From contig NZ_JAKKIE010000018.1 of NCBI RefSeq assembly GCF_021742065.1, positions 6,610-70,609 of the forward strand: a DNA stretch of 64,000 nt, read 5' to 3'. This document shows positions 28,684-37,208 of the stretch, one piece after another. The position numbers were made by a program, and so were the translations under genes. Numbering within the stretch: position 1 is the stretch's first letter; the number at the start of each line of letters is the position of its first letter. This DNA is from Rhizorhapis sp. SPR117 (GTDB lineage: Bacteria; Pseudomonadota; Alphaproteobacteria; Sphingomonadales; Sphingomonadaceae). A model generated the notes under the pieces. That model saw nothing but the letters and a program-made list of their open reading frames with translations. It had not been told where the DNA came from and did not search any database.

Positions 28684-29777
28684 GCAGCAACCTTTGTCTG
28701 TTCTTCCGTTACATGCGGCATTTCAATGATCACTGAAAACCCGCCGCCGGGCATAGAACGCGTTTCAAGGCTTTGGCGTTCCCCGAAGGCCTGAAATAAA
28801 CGATCGCGGATATTGGCAAGCCCCACGCCGGTTGAAAGTATCGGATCGAAGTCCCCGTCATGCAATCCCGGGCCGGTATCGGATACGATGATCCGTACAT
28901 TTTCACCGGCAGGTTGGGCCGTAACCGAAATATCCGCACCTTCCTCCCTTGGTGTCACGGCATATTTGATCGCATTTTCGACCAATGGCTGCAAGAGCAG
29001 CGAAGGCAGCCGCGCCCGTGCAACGGCTGGATCAATATCGAACACAGTGCGCAGCCGATCTTCGAAGCGCATTTTTTCTATTTCCAGATAGAGTTTGAGC
29101 GTCTCCACTTCCTGCGCCAAAGTGACCTGTGCCGTTGGTTCGTTGATCAGCGTATAACGCAGGAAAGACGACAGGCGGGAGAGCATTGCATTGGCCCGCT
29201 CCGTCTGTTTCAGCAGCACCAGTGTCGAGATACTATTGAGCGTATTGAACAGGAAATGCGGATTCAACTGATAGCGTAGCATGGCGAGTTGCGCGCTCGA
29301 TGCTTGGTTCTCAAGGTGCTCCAACTGATTGGCCTGTTCCTCGATCGTGAGGAAGAAGTTGATGGCATAATAAAGCGCCGACCACGCGCCCAGCAGGGTG
29401 AAAGTCAGGTAAAAAGCGCCCAGAAACAGTTGCAGTCCGGCCGTGTCGCTGGTCCGGTTTTGCGTTGAAAAAACCCAGGCATCGATAAAGGCCGACATGC
29501 CCGCCGCCATAAGGACAACAAGGATCGACACGCCCCAGGTGACAAGCGGACGTTGTTTGACCAGTTCACGAAAAATCACGGCCATCAGCAAAGTCAGCGA
29601 ATAGCCCGTAACCGTGGAAATCAGAACGGGCACCAGAAAGGAAATCGGTTGCCCGTTGGCAATGCCCGACAATCCGCGCAATGTCAGCGCGCCAAGCCAA
29701 CCCAGCGACTGCAGGTTCCAGAACGCCCGGTTCTTGTCCTCGAAAAATGGTTTGGGACGAATGGATATGACGGCCAT
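28680..29777 (-). CDS. LytS/YpdA-like sensor histidine kinase (His_kinase domain)
   Basis: 365 aa inner-membrane kinase. About four hydrophobic segments are seen at residues ~25-145 (for example 'SFLVPVLISTVTGYSLTLLM' and 'VSILVVLMAAGMSAFI'), then the catalytic region with His174 in 'YQLNPHFLFNTLN', the signature of the His_kinase (PF06580) group, and ATPase motifs 'DTGPGLHDGD' and 'GVGLANIRDRL'. There is no extracellular sensor domain of note. Start at 29777 is a choice without a strong ribosome site; 29834 is possible. Partner of the LytTR regulator that overlaps its end. Confidence 0.9.
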   Translation of the reverse strand: MAVISIRPKPFFEDKNRAFWNLQSLGWLGALTLRGLSGIANGQPISFLVPVLISTVTGYSLTLLMAVIFRELVKQRPLVTWGVSILVVLMAAGMSAFIDAWVFSTQNRTSDTAGLQLFLGAFYLTFTLLGAWSALYYAINFFLTIEEQANQLEHLENQASSAQLAMLRYQLNPHFLFNTLNSISTLVLLKQTERANAMLSRLSSFLRYTLINEPTAQVTLAQEVETLKLYLEIEKMRFEDRLRTVFDIDPAVARARLPSLLLQPLVENAIKYAVTPREEGADISVTAQPAGENVRIIVSDTGPGLHDGDFDPILSTGVGLANIRDRLFQAFGERQSLETRSMPGGGFSVIIEMPHVTEEQTKVAA

Positions 29778-29918
29778 GCGGTTTCTTATCGACTTTTCAC
29801 CAGCATTTGAAGCTATGACACATGGACATGGCATGAAACCTTACGTCAAGCCAGCCAGTTTGCATTCACATGGGACAAGGGATAAGTTCAGCGCTGGAGG
29901 CAATAAGCAAGACTCGCA

Positions 29919-30500
29919 ATGAACAACATGGACAAGACGAAAGCCGGCTTCAAAGAGCTTGCGGATTCTACCGCTGAAGACTGGCAGCATATCATGCATT
30001 GCATGCAACCTTTTGCCGGCAATCTGTCTGGTCGTGTACTTGCTCATTTGCAACTGCTGAGCGGCGATTACGGTGGCTTCCCTATCGATCGGCTGCAACA
30101 CTGCCTGCAAACAGCAACTCTGGCGTATCGTGATCGTCGCGATGAAGAATATGTGGTCATGTCGCTTCTCCACGACATAGGCGATACACTGGGCACCTAC
30201 AATCATCCCGATGTCGCCGCTGCAATCCTCCAGCCTTTCCTGTCAGAAGAAAATCACTGGGTCGTGCAGCACCATGGAATATTCCAGGGCTATTATTATT
30301 TCCATTACTTGGGACTGGACCGGGATATGCGGGAACAATATCGTGGCGATCCCCATTTCGCCGCCACCGCCGATTTCGCCGAGCGATATGATCAACGCGC
30401 GTTTGATCCCGATTACGACACCGCGCCGTTAGACTTTTTTGCTCCAATGGTGCAGCGCCTGTTTGCTTCACCGAAATATGCACTGATTACCCGACCCTGA
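29919..30500 (+). CDS. HD-domain protein resembling PhnZ/MIOX-type di-iron oxygenases
   Basis: 193 aa soluble protein. The possible metal ligands are all present: His61 (LQHC), His85-Asp86 (LLHDIGD), His96 (YNHPD), His118/119 (VQHHG) and Asp158 (RYDQ), the spacing seen in HD proteins that bind two metals. The same arrangement occurs in PhnZ, a di-iron oxygenase cleaving an aminophosphonate, and in hydrolytic HD enzymes annotated as HD phosphohydrolases (COG4341). No phosphonate gene is nearby, so oxygenase activity is only a hypothesis. ATG at 29919 is the first start after an in-frame stop. It overlaps the convergent HxlR gene by 14 bp. Confidence 0.72.
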   Translation: MNNMDKTKAGFKELADSTAEDWQHIMHCMQPFAGNLSGRVLAHLQLLSGDYGGFPIDRLQHCLQTATLAYRDRRDEEYVVMSLLHDIGDTLGTYNHPDVAAAILQPFLSEENHWVVQHHGIFQGYYYFHYLGLDRDMREQYRGDPHFAATADFAERYDQRAFDPDYDTAPLDFFAPMVQRLFASPKYALITRP

Positions 30501-30981
30501 CGGACCGGTCAGCACATTGTGGAAGGGACGACACTTCGTCTGCCTCGATCCAGCACAAATCTTCCAGTTCCAGCCGTCGGCCATCGTGAGAATAAATGCC
30601 GATTTTGGCAATCGGTTGACGATCACGCCGATCGGCCAGCACAGGGGTGGAGGGCACGCCCGCGCCCCATCGCTCCCCCCATTGACGCAGCGCCAGCATG
30701 ACCGGTAACAGTTCCAGACCTTTCTGGGTAAGCCGATATTCGACCTTTCGGCGGTCATTCTCCATCTGGTGTCGGTCCAGAATGCCTTTTTCCACAAGGC
30801 GGGATAGCCGACTGGCCAAGATGTTGCGCGCAATGCCCAGGCTCGATTGAAAATCTTCAAAGTGGCGCACGCCACTGAGCGCCGCGCGCAAAATGAGAAA
30901 GGACCAACGCTCTCCCATCGCCTCAAGTGCGGAGGGGAGGCTGCACCCCTCGAATGCGCAGGTTTCTTCCGTCAATCCCAT
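30487..30981 (-). CDS. HxlR-family transcriptional regulator
   Basis: 164 aa winged-helix regulator. The HxlR signature is clear: N-terminal cysteine ('TCAFEGCSLPSALEAMGERW'), then 'LSGVRHFEDFQSSLGIARN' around the recognition helix and 'YRLTQKGLELLPVMLALRQW'. Family members sense electrophiles, quinones or formaldehyde, often through the N-terminal Cys. A C-terminal tail of ~60 residues is longer than usual. ATG at 30981 is used (GTG at 30990 is possible). A direct repeat just upstream (31012-31045) may be its own operator. Confidence 0.88.
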   Translation of the reverse strand: MGLTEETCAFEGCSLPSALEAMGERWSFLILRAALSGVRHFEDFQSSLGIARNILASRLSRLVEKGILDRHQMENDRRKVEYRLTQKGLELLPVMLALRQWGERWGAGVPSTPVLADRRDRQPIAKIGIYSHDGRRLELEDLCWIEADEVSSLPQCADRSVRVG

Positions 30982-31011
30982 AATCTTCACAAATACCGCA
31001 AAAAATGATCG

Positions 31012-31045
31012 GTTGCAAAATAGATATATATTTTCAGTTGCAAAA
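31012..31045. promoter_or_regulatory. direct repeat GTTGCAAAA x2, candidate HxlR autoregulatory site
   Basis: GTTGCAAAA occurs at 31012-31020 and again at 31037-31045, 25 bases apart, within AT-rich DNA 31-64 bases upstream of the HxlR-family start. The founding member HxlR binds tandem ~25-bp direct repeats, so the spacing fits. No -10/-35 assignment is secure. Confidence 0.4.
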
Positions 31046-31216
31046 GACCACTATGCCATCTAGGTATCGAATCACAACTTAATTTGGCACCCCGCCCGTC
31101 TCCTCCCATGACGGGAACCCGCCTCAACTTTCTGCGCCCACCTGCATGTCGGACATACAGGGTCGGGCGCAGATTTTTGTTGCATAGCGGCAAAATTCCC
31201 CCACATCCTTAAAGGG

Positions 31217-33310
31217 ATGTTACGACAATATGAATTGGTAGAGCGGGTCAAACGCTATGATCCCGATGCGGACGAAGCGCTGATCAACCGCGCTTATGTT
31301 TTTTCCGTCCAGAAACATGGCCGCCAGAAGCGCGCCAGCGGCGATCCATATTTCAGTCATCCTATTGAAGTCGCAGGCATTTTGACCGGCCTCCATCTGG
31401 ACGACCAGACGATTATCACAGCCCTTTTGCATGACACGATCGAAGACACGCTTGTTACTCATGAGGAGATTGAGAAGAATTTCGGGCCAGATATTGCCCG
31501 GCTGGTCGATGGCGTTACCAAATTGTCAAAGATCGAGGCGCAGACCGAAAATGAGCGCGCCGCGGAAAACCTGCGTAAGTTCCTGCTGGCCATGTCGGAT
31601 GACATCCGCGTCCTGCTGGTCAAGCTCGCCGACCGGCTACATAATATGCGCACGCTTCATTTCATCAAGAATATCGACAAGCGCAAGCGCATCGCGCGCG
31701 AAACCATGGATATCTATGCCCCGCTCGCAGAACGGATCGGCATGTATGAATTCATGCGCGAAATGCAGTATCTGGCCTTTGAACAGCTTGAACCGGATGC
31801 CTGCCACAGCATCACCCGCAGATTGGAACAGCTCAAGGAAGGCGGTGGCGACAAAATTGCGCGTATAGCCTCCGGCCTGCAATTGCTGCTGGGCAAGGTA
31901 GGATTGAAAGTCTCCGTTTCCGGTCGGGAAAAGCATCCCTATTCCATCTGGAAGAAGATGCAGGAACGACATATCAGCTTTGAACAGTTGACCGATGTCA
32001 TGGCATTTCGGGTCATTACTGAAACCACGGAGGATTGTTATCGCGCGCTGGGCATCATCCACCAGCGCTACAAAATGGTTCCCGGGCGGTTCAAGGATTA
32101 TATCTCAACGCCCAAGCGCAACGGGTATAAATCCCTGCATACGACCGTCATCCACGGCGAAAATGCCCGCATCGAAATCCAGATCCGCAGCAAGGACATG
32201 CACCATGATAGCGAGTTCGGCCTTGCGGCGCACTGGGCCTATAAACAGACGCACAGCGGCCCGGACGGTCAGGCGGGCTGGATTCGTGACCTCATCGAAA
32301 TTCTCGATCAGAGCCAGGACGCCGACGAACTGCTCGAACATACCCGCATGGCCATGTACCAGGACCGCATCTTTGCGTTCACGCCCAAGGGTGAGTTGCA
32401 TCAGATGCCCAAGGGTTCAACGCCGGTCGATTTCGCCTACGCGGTCCACACCAACCTGGGCAATCAAACCGTCGGGGCAAAGATCAACGGCCGCGTCGTT
32501 CCACTGCGCACTCAGCTGCAAAACGGCGATCAGGTCGAAATTCTCAAGTCGGATGGGCAGGAACCCAGCCCCGGCTGGCTGACCTTTGTCGTCACGGGCA
32601 AGGCGCGCGCCGCCATCCGGCGCTATGTCCGCCACAAACAGCGCGACGAGATGATCGCGTTGGGCGAAATGCTGTTTGAGGAAATTGCCAGCCGCCTGCC
32701 CGTCGCCATCGGTGACAAGGCTCTGGCGGGCGCACTCACCCGGCTGAAACTGGATGATCGGGCCAACCTGATGCTCGCCATCGGCACGCACAGTATTTCC
32801 GATGCGGAGGTCATGGAAGCCCTGATCCCCGGCAGCACCACGGATGCCGATCACCATCCGCACGTGCCGCAACAGCACAAGGCGATCTCTATCCGCGGCC
32901 TGACACCCGGCGTCGCGTTCAAACTCGGCGATTGCTGCCATCCGGTTCCCGGCGACAGGATTGTCGGTCTGCGTCACCCTGGTGAAAGCATAGAAGTGCA
33001 CACCATTGATTGCAGAACGCTGGAAAGCGGCACCGACGCCGATTGGGTGGATCTGAGCTGGGACAGCAAATCGTCAGGCGGAACCGCGCGCTTGAGCGTC
33101 ATTCTGAAAAATGAACCGGGCGCGCTTGCCGCGGTTGCCAATATTTTCGGCGCCAACAAGGCCAACATCCTGAATCTGCAGCTCAGCAATCGGGAAGGGC
33201 CATTTCACACCGACATTATTGACATTGAGGTGCATGACACGTCGCATTTGATGCGTATCATTTCGGCGCTTCGTTCGATCGAACCTGTGATTCAGGCCGA
33301 TCGGGTTTAA
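31217..33310 (+). CDS. rsh: bifunctional (p)ppGpp synthetase/hydrolase (RelA/SpoT homologue)
   Basis: Controls the stringent response by making and degrading (p)ppGpp. The 697 aa chain shows the hydrolase HD domain (His48, His72-Asp73 in 'LLHDTIEDT'), the synthetase core ('RFKDYISTPKRNGYKSLHTT'), a TGS domain ('FTPKGELHQMPKGSTPVDFA') and a C-terminal ACT domain ('IFGANKANILNLQLSNRE'). Both catalytic halves look intact, as expected for the single long RSH of alphaproteobacteria. The ATG at 31217 has AAAGGG immediately before it, an unusually short spacing. The gene ends 10 bp from the convergent GIN-domain gene. Confidence 0.95.
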   Translation: MLRQYELVERVKRYDPDADEALINRAYVFSVQKHGRQKRASGDPYFSHPIEVAGILTGLHLDDQTIITALLHDTIEDTLVTHEEIEKNFGPDIARLVDGVTKLSKIEAQTENERAAENLRKFLLAMSDDIRVLLVKLADRLHNMRTLHFIKNIDKRKRIARETMDIYAPLAERIGMYEFMREMQYLAFEQLEPDACHSITRRLEQLKEGGGDKIARIASGLQLLLGKVGLKVSVSGREKHPYSIWKKMQERHISFEQLTDVMAFRVITETTEDCYRALGIIHQRYKMVPGRFKDYISTPKRNGYKSLHTTVIHGENARIEIQIRSKDMHHDSEFGLAAHWAYKQTHSGPDGQAGWIRDLIEILDQSQDADELLEHTRMAMYQDRIFAFTPKGELHQMPKGSTPVDFAYAVHTNLGNQTVGAKINGRVVPLRTQLQNGDQVEILKSDGQEPSPGWLTFVVTGKARAAIRRYVRHKQRDEMIALGEMLFEEIASRLPVAIGDKALAGALTRLKLDDRANLMLAIGTHSISDAEVMEALIPGSTTDADHHPHVPQQHKAISIRGLTPGVAFKLGDCCHPVPGDRIVGLRHPGESIEVHTIDCRTLESGTDADWVDLSWDSKSSGGTARLSVILKNEPGALAAVANIFGANKANILNLQLSNREGPFHTDIIDIEVHDTSHLMRIISALRSIEPVIQADRV

Positions 33311-33320
33311 GCGCCCCGGA

Positions 33321-34022
33321 TCAGTCACTACCGCAAATCAATTGGCCGCTTCCCGCCTGACTGGTTTTGCACGCCGGCCGTCCCCGTACGGTCACATCGC
33401 CTGAGCCTTTGACCGTCACGTCTGCGGTTCCGGTTGCGGCCAGAACAATGCTGCCCGGCCCCTGACTATCGATGGTCAGTGTTTTTGCAATAAACTCGGG
33501 TGCCTCGATACTGCCCGCGCCAATGACTTGCACCCGCGCATCGCCTGCCTTTCCGGCAAGGCGAATACGACCGCTGCCTGCACTGTTGACAACAAGCTGG
33601 TCCAAGGCGACGCCATTGATTTCCAGATCGCCATTGCCCGCCAAATTCACGTCCCCACGCGTGCCCTTCATCCCGTTGATGGTCAGTACGCCATTCCCGC
33701 CCATCAAAACCCTGCGCAGCGTCGCTGTCGTAATGATTACGCTGACTTTGCCCGAATTGCCGTTTTCCTGGCCAAAACGAGGCGGCGCGGCACGGATAGT
33801 CAGAACGCCGCCCGACACATTGAGCGAAACCCGATCAAGAGCATCCCGCTCCCCTTCGGCACGCGCTGAATTGCCCTGGCCGGTCACGATGGTCACATGG
33901 AAAGGCGCCTGCATGCGGACCGTATCGAAATTGGTTACACTATATTGCTGCGTGGCTGCCGCTGCATGAACAGAAATAGCCATCGACAGCATCAGGCTGC
34001 ATATCAATATTTTCATGGTCAT
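33321..34022 (-). CDS. secreted GIN-domain (DUF2807) protein
   Basis: 233 aa with a signal peptide (MTMKILICSLMLSMAISVHAAAA) followed by a beta-rich repeat region of the head-GIN/auto-transporter adhesin-like type: 'NFDTVRMQAPFHVTI' is the usual opening and alternating G-N-G/G-S-G turns ('MGGNGVLTING', 'LAGNGDLEING', 'SAGSGRIRL', 'GSGDVTV') mark the solenoid. It is probably periplasmic or outer-membrane-exposed; the function is unknown. Start at 34022 or 34016 (both ATG) cannot be separated. An in-frame ATG at 34085 would place a non-signal stretch in front. Confidence 0.82.
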   Translation of the reverse strand: MTMKILICSLMLSMAISVHAAAATQQYSVTNFDTVRMQAPFHVTIVTGQGNSARAEGERDALDRVSLNVSGGVLTIRAAPPRFGQENGNSGKVSVIITTATLRRVLMGGNGVLTINGMKGTRGDVNLAGNGDLEINGVALDQLVVNSAGSGRIRLAGKAGDARVQVIGAGSIEAPEFIAKTLTIDSQGPGSIVLAATGTADVTVKGSGDVTVRGRPACKTSQAGSGQLICGSD

Positions 34023-34096
34023 ACCGACATCATGACACCGCACCGGCACGGTGCAATCCTTTTTGCCAAAGGGGCTGGCTGGCAATAAGGTCCAAG

Positions 34097-34124
34097 AAAA
34101 AAGGCGACCCCGCAGGGCCGCCTT
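34097..34124 (-). terminator. rho-independent terminator after carD
   Basis: Hairpin at 34101-34124 with arms AAGGCG/CGCCTT and CCC/GGG around a CGCA loop. The A-run on the + strand at 34097-34102 is a T-run after the stem on the minus strand, so it ends carD transcription. Confidence 0.85.
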
Positions 34125-34147
34125 CGTTCAATGCCATAAAAGCAATC

Positions 34148-34678
34148 TCAGTCGACCTTTTCCCGATTATATTTTGGTGCGGCCTCGTTGAGAATTTCGA
34201 GAATCTTCACCAGAGCACGCGGTTCGTCCACTTCCTCCATCGCCGCCAGCTCACGGGCCAGACGACTAGAGGCGGCTTCAAAAATCTGCCGCTCGGAATA
34301 GCTTTGTTCGGGCTGGTCGTCCGCACGGAACAGATCGCGGGTCACTTCGGCAATCGACACAAGGTCGCCCGAATTGATTTTCGCTTCATATTCCTGTGCG
34401 CGGCGGGACCACATGGTACGTTTTACCCGGGGCTTGCCCTTCAGCGTGTCGAGCGCTTCGCCCAGCGTTTTGTCGGACGACAGCTTGCGCATGCCGACGC
34501 TTTCCGCCTTGTTGGTCGGAACGCGGAGCGTCATGCGCTCCTTTTCAAACCGCAGGACATAAAGCTCCAGCTCCATGCCCGCAATTTCCTGGCTCTGAAG
34601 CTCTACCACACGGCCGACGCCATGCTTTGGATAAACTACGTAATCACCTACATCGAAAGACAGCGCCTTGGCAGCCAT
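34148..34678 (-). CDS. carD: CarD/CdnL-family transcription factor
   Basis: 176 aa protein with the N-terminal RNA-polymerase-interaction (Tudor-like) domain, 'FDVGDYVVYPKHGVGRVVEL', and a C-terminal helical DNA-binding part ('WSRRAQEYEAKINSGDL', 'SYSERQIFEAASSRLARELA'). CarD/CdnL binds the RNA polymerase beta subunit and stabilises open complexes at rRNA and housekeeping promoters. It has its own terminator 23 bp downstream; it follows fdxA on the same strand after a 250 bp gap, so it probably has its own promoter. Ribosome site AAAGG before the ATG. Confidence 0.95.
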   Translation of the reverse strand: MAAKALSFDVGDYVVYPKHGVGRVVELQSQEIAGMELELYVLRFEKERMTLRVPTNKAESVGMRKLSSDKTLGEALDTLKGKPRVKRTMWSRRAQEYEAKINSGDLVSIAEVTRDLFRADDQPEQSYSERQIFEAASSRLARELAAMEEVDEPRALVKILEILNEAAPKYNREKVD

Positions 34679-34928
34679 TCTTGAAACCTTTCTCAGCTAT
34701 CTGGGGAGATCAGATCGCAACATGCTGCACCAAGAGATTGGGCGCAAAAGCGACTCACCCGAAGAACATGCGACGTTTTTCTCCTTGGGCGCATATACGC
34801 CCGTTGGGATTAATTGTAGCAGATTCGTAATATAATTACCACCCCACGCATCTGTTATGCGTGAAGTGATTGATGCCTATAAGCAAAAAAGCTGTGGAAA
34901 ACTGTTCTTGACGTATGTTTTCGGGCTA

Positions 34929-35267
34929 TTAATCGCCTGACCCCGGCTCAGCGGAGAAATATTTCTCGAACTTGCCCTCTTCACCCTTGTGATCATCCGC
35001 ATCGTCGGGCTGTTCACCCTTCGTCGTAATATTGGGCCATTCGGCGGAAAACTTGGTATTCAGTTCCAGCCATTTTTCCAGCCCATTTTCCGTATCGGGC
35101 AAAATGGCCTCTGCCGGGCATTCGGGTTCGCAAACGCCGCAATCGATGCATTCGCTGGGATTGATCACCAGCATGTTCTCACCCTCATAGAAGCAATCTA
35201 CCGGGCACACCTCTACGCAGTCCATATATTTGCAGCGGATGCAGGCGTCGGTGACGACATAGGTCAT
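34929..35267 (-). CDS. fdxA: ferredoxin FdxA (7Fe type)
   Basis: 112 aa soluble electron carrier with one [3Fe-4S] and one [4Fe-4S] cluster. Cysteines are at 9, 12, 17, 21, 25 and 40, 43, 46, 50, which matches the FdxA pattern ('[10 protein letters not shown]' and '[16 protein letters not shown]'), with the acidic C-terminal extension typical of the alphaproteobacterial form. The electron partner is not known. In many sphingomonads a small S4-domain RNA-binding gene lies upstream; here the upstream 340 bp hold none. Confidence 0.95.
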   Translation of the reverse strand: MTYVVTDACIRCKYMDCVEVCPVDCFYEGENMLVINPSECIDCGVCEPECPAEAILPDTENGLEKWLELNTKFSAEWPNITTKGEQPDDADDHKGEEGKFEKYFSAEPGSGD

Positions 35268-35607
35268 TTTGAACTGATCTCCTCGCGGGCTTTGTTGCTC
35301 TGCTATGCTGCACTTTGGCGCGCGTCAATATCCAGTGCGAACACTGGAGCAAGGATTTCTTGATCCGCCCCTTGTCATCCTTTGTGATTGGGCTTCACGC
35401 TGGCCGCCAGCGATGTGTTAGTTGCGCCTGTGCACTTTGGTTCCGCAACGCATTGGGAACTATCGGCCATATGGCACGGTTCACCGCACGAAATCTCCAT
35501 TCACCATGATCTTAAATTGACTTTAACCTTACTCGGGCAGAAGGTTTCGCAGATAGGTTGGGCGAAGAGCCGTTAACTGTTTTTCGTCCGTCGGGGGATG
35601 CAACACC
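35268..35607. other. 340-bp intergenic region between fdxA and the M23 peptidase
   Basis: Divergent promoter region. The only feature I can support is the CtrA-type box at 35512-35526. A + strand reading frame at 35315-35509 has no recognisable family signature and no ribosome site, so I do not call it. A GTTAAC (35574-35579) lies nearer the peptidase start. Confidence 0.6.
35512..35526. promoter_or_regulatory. CtrA-type box upstream of the M23 peptidase
   Basis: TTAAATTGACTTTAA: both half-sites TTAA are exact with the required 7-base spacer. It lies 82-96 bases before the TTG start of the M23 gene. CtrA binds TTAA-N7-TTAA and is the output of the DivL-CckA relay; divL is at 16.9-19.3 kb. 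Confidence 0.6.
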
Positions 35608-37182
35608 TTGTTTCAGAAGAATGATTTTGATTACGGCCAAGGGGGCGCCACGGCTTCTATTTCCCTTGCCGACGCAATCGCCATCCCATTGCGCGCGGGC
35701 GATCTGCGGCACTGGCGTGAACGGCTGCGCGAATATTGCGACGAAATTAATCTTGTCCCCGATCTTGGCCAACGTATCGGATCGGCAGAATGGCTGCGCG
35801 GTGTACTGACTTGCGGCGCATTATGTGCCAGTGCCCTTTATCTTTACCCCGGCTTTGCTCCCATTCCCGGCCTGTCGGAACAGGCGCTGACGGACAGGCA
35901 GTTCGACGAAGCCCGCGCGCAGATGATCACGCCGCTGGCCCTTGGCGCCGATACGGGGCGGCATATGGCGGCAAGCGATATTGTCGCACCGCTGAAGGAA
36001 ACACCAGAACGTCCGCAGATAGACCTGACCGCCGCCATCGGCAGCGGCGACAGTTTCTCCCGCACGCTGCGCCGTGCTGGTGTAAGCGATACCGACGCGT
36101 CCAAAGTGATGGACCTTCTGTCCGGCGCGATAGCAACAAGCGCACTGACACCGGGCACGCGGATCGATATTCGCCTCGGCCGCCGCGCATCGCGCAATGT
36201 TCCGCGACCGCTTGATGCCCTGACTTTCCGCGCCAGACTCGATCTGGCACTTAGCATGAAGCGCGTGGATGGCGCGCTCACACTGACCAAAATTCCTATT
36301 GCCGTCGATGCCACTCCGCTGCGTATTCGCGGCACGGTCGGTTCCAGTCTTTATCGCTCCGCGCGTGCCGCCGGTGCTCCTGCAAAGGCCATTCAGACTT
36401 ATCTAAAGGCCATTGTGGGCAAGATTTCGCTCGACCGGGATGTGGGCGCGAATGACCGGTTCGACATCATTCTGGACTATCGCCGCGCGGAAACAGGAGA
36501 GGTTGAGGTAGGCGGACTGCTCTATGCCGGTCTCGAAAGGACGCGGGGCAAGGACCTTAATCTGTTGAAATGGACCACCGGCGGCCGCACCGAATGGTTT
36601 GAAGCATCGGGCGTCGGCGAACAACGCGGACAGCTTGCCGCGCCGGTCAACGCACGGGTCACATCAGGCTATGGCATGCGCCGCCACCCGATACTGGGCT
36701 ATAGCCGGATGCATGCCGGTATTGATTTCGGCGCGCGCTATGGCACCCCCATCCACGCCGTAACCGACGGTCGAGTGGTTTATTCCGGGCGGCACGGGGG
36801 ACATGGCAAATATGTAAAAATCGACCATGGCCGCGGACTTGCCACCGGCTATGGACATATGAGCCGGATCGCCGCCAATTCAGGAGAGTTTGTCCGCCGG
36901 GGTCAGGTCATCGGTTATGTCGGTTCGACCGGCCTGTCGACTGGACCGCACCTTCACTATGAATTGTACCGCAACGGACGCACAGTTAATCCCAACTCGG
37001 TCAAATTCACCACCACGGCGCAACTTGCAGGCAATGATCTGCGCAAGTTCCGCGCCCGGCTGTCTGAACTCAGAAGCCTGAAGGCGGGCCTGCCGGAACC
37101 AGTGCAATCTGCACAAAAGACCGCCGATGCACCAAAGGAAATCGCGCTTTTGCCCAATGGCACGACGCGGCTCTTGCGGTAA
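35608..37182 (+). CDS. M23-family peptidoglycan endopeptidase (LytM type)
   Basis: 524 aa protein with one predicted transmembrane segment at about residues 68-85 ('LTCGALCASALYLYPGF'), a middle region of beta-rich modules and a C-terminal M23 domain with the zinc residues in 'MHAGIDFGARYG' (HxxxD) and 'HLHYELYRNG' (HxH). It probably cuts peptide cross-links or takes part in daughter-cell separation. The start is TTG at 35608 with a weak G-rich site upstream; no better in-frame start is seen. Possible cell-cycle control through the CtrA-type box upstream. hemB starts 26 bp after its stop. Confidence 0.88.
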   Translation: MFQKNDFDYGQGGATASISLADAIAIPLRAGDLRHWRERLREYCDEINLVPDLGQRIGSAEWLRGVLTCGALCASALYLYPGFAPIPGLSEQALTDRQFDEARAQMITPLALGADTGRHMAASDIVAPLKETPERPQIDLTAAIGSGDSFSRTLRRAGVSDTDASKVMDLLSGAIATSALTPGTRIDIRLGRRASRNVPRPLDALTFRARLDLALSMKRVDGALTLTKIPIAVDATPLRIRGTVGSSLYRSARAAGAPAKAIQTYLKAIVGKISLDRDVGANDRFDIILDYRRAETGEVEVGGLLYAGLERTRGKDLNLLKWTTGGRTEWFEASGVGEQRGQLAAPVNARVTSGYGMRRHPILGYSRMHAGIDFGARYGTPIHAVTDGRVVYSGRHGGHGKYVKIDHGRGLATGYGHMSRIAANSGEFVRRGQVIGYVGSTGLSTGPHLHYELYRNGRTVNPNSVKFTTTAQLAGNDLRKFRARLSELRSLKAGLPEPVQSAQKTADAPKEIALLPNGTTRLLR

Positions 37183-37208
37183 ACGGCCCTGTGCCGCTAA
37201 ACGGCGGC

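Noticed and set aside
34845..34863. Hairpin CACGCAT-N5-ATGCGTG between fdxA and carD as a terminator
   Set aside because: No T-run follows on either strand; it could be an operator but nothing else supports it.
35315..35509. Small + strand gene between fdxA and the M23 peptidase
   Set aside because: No ribosome site and no recognisable family signature; overlaps the CtrA-type box region and looks like a chance frame.
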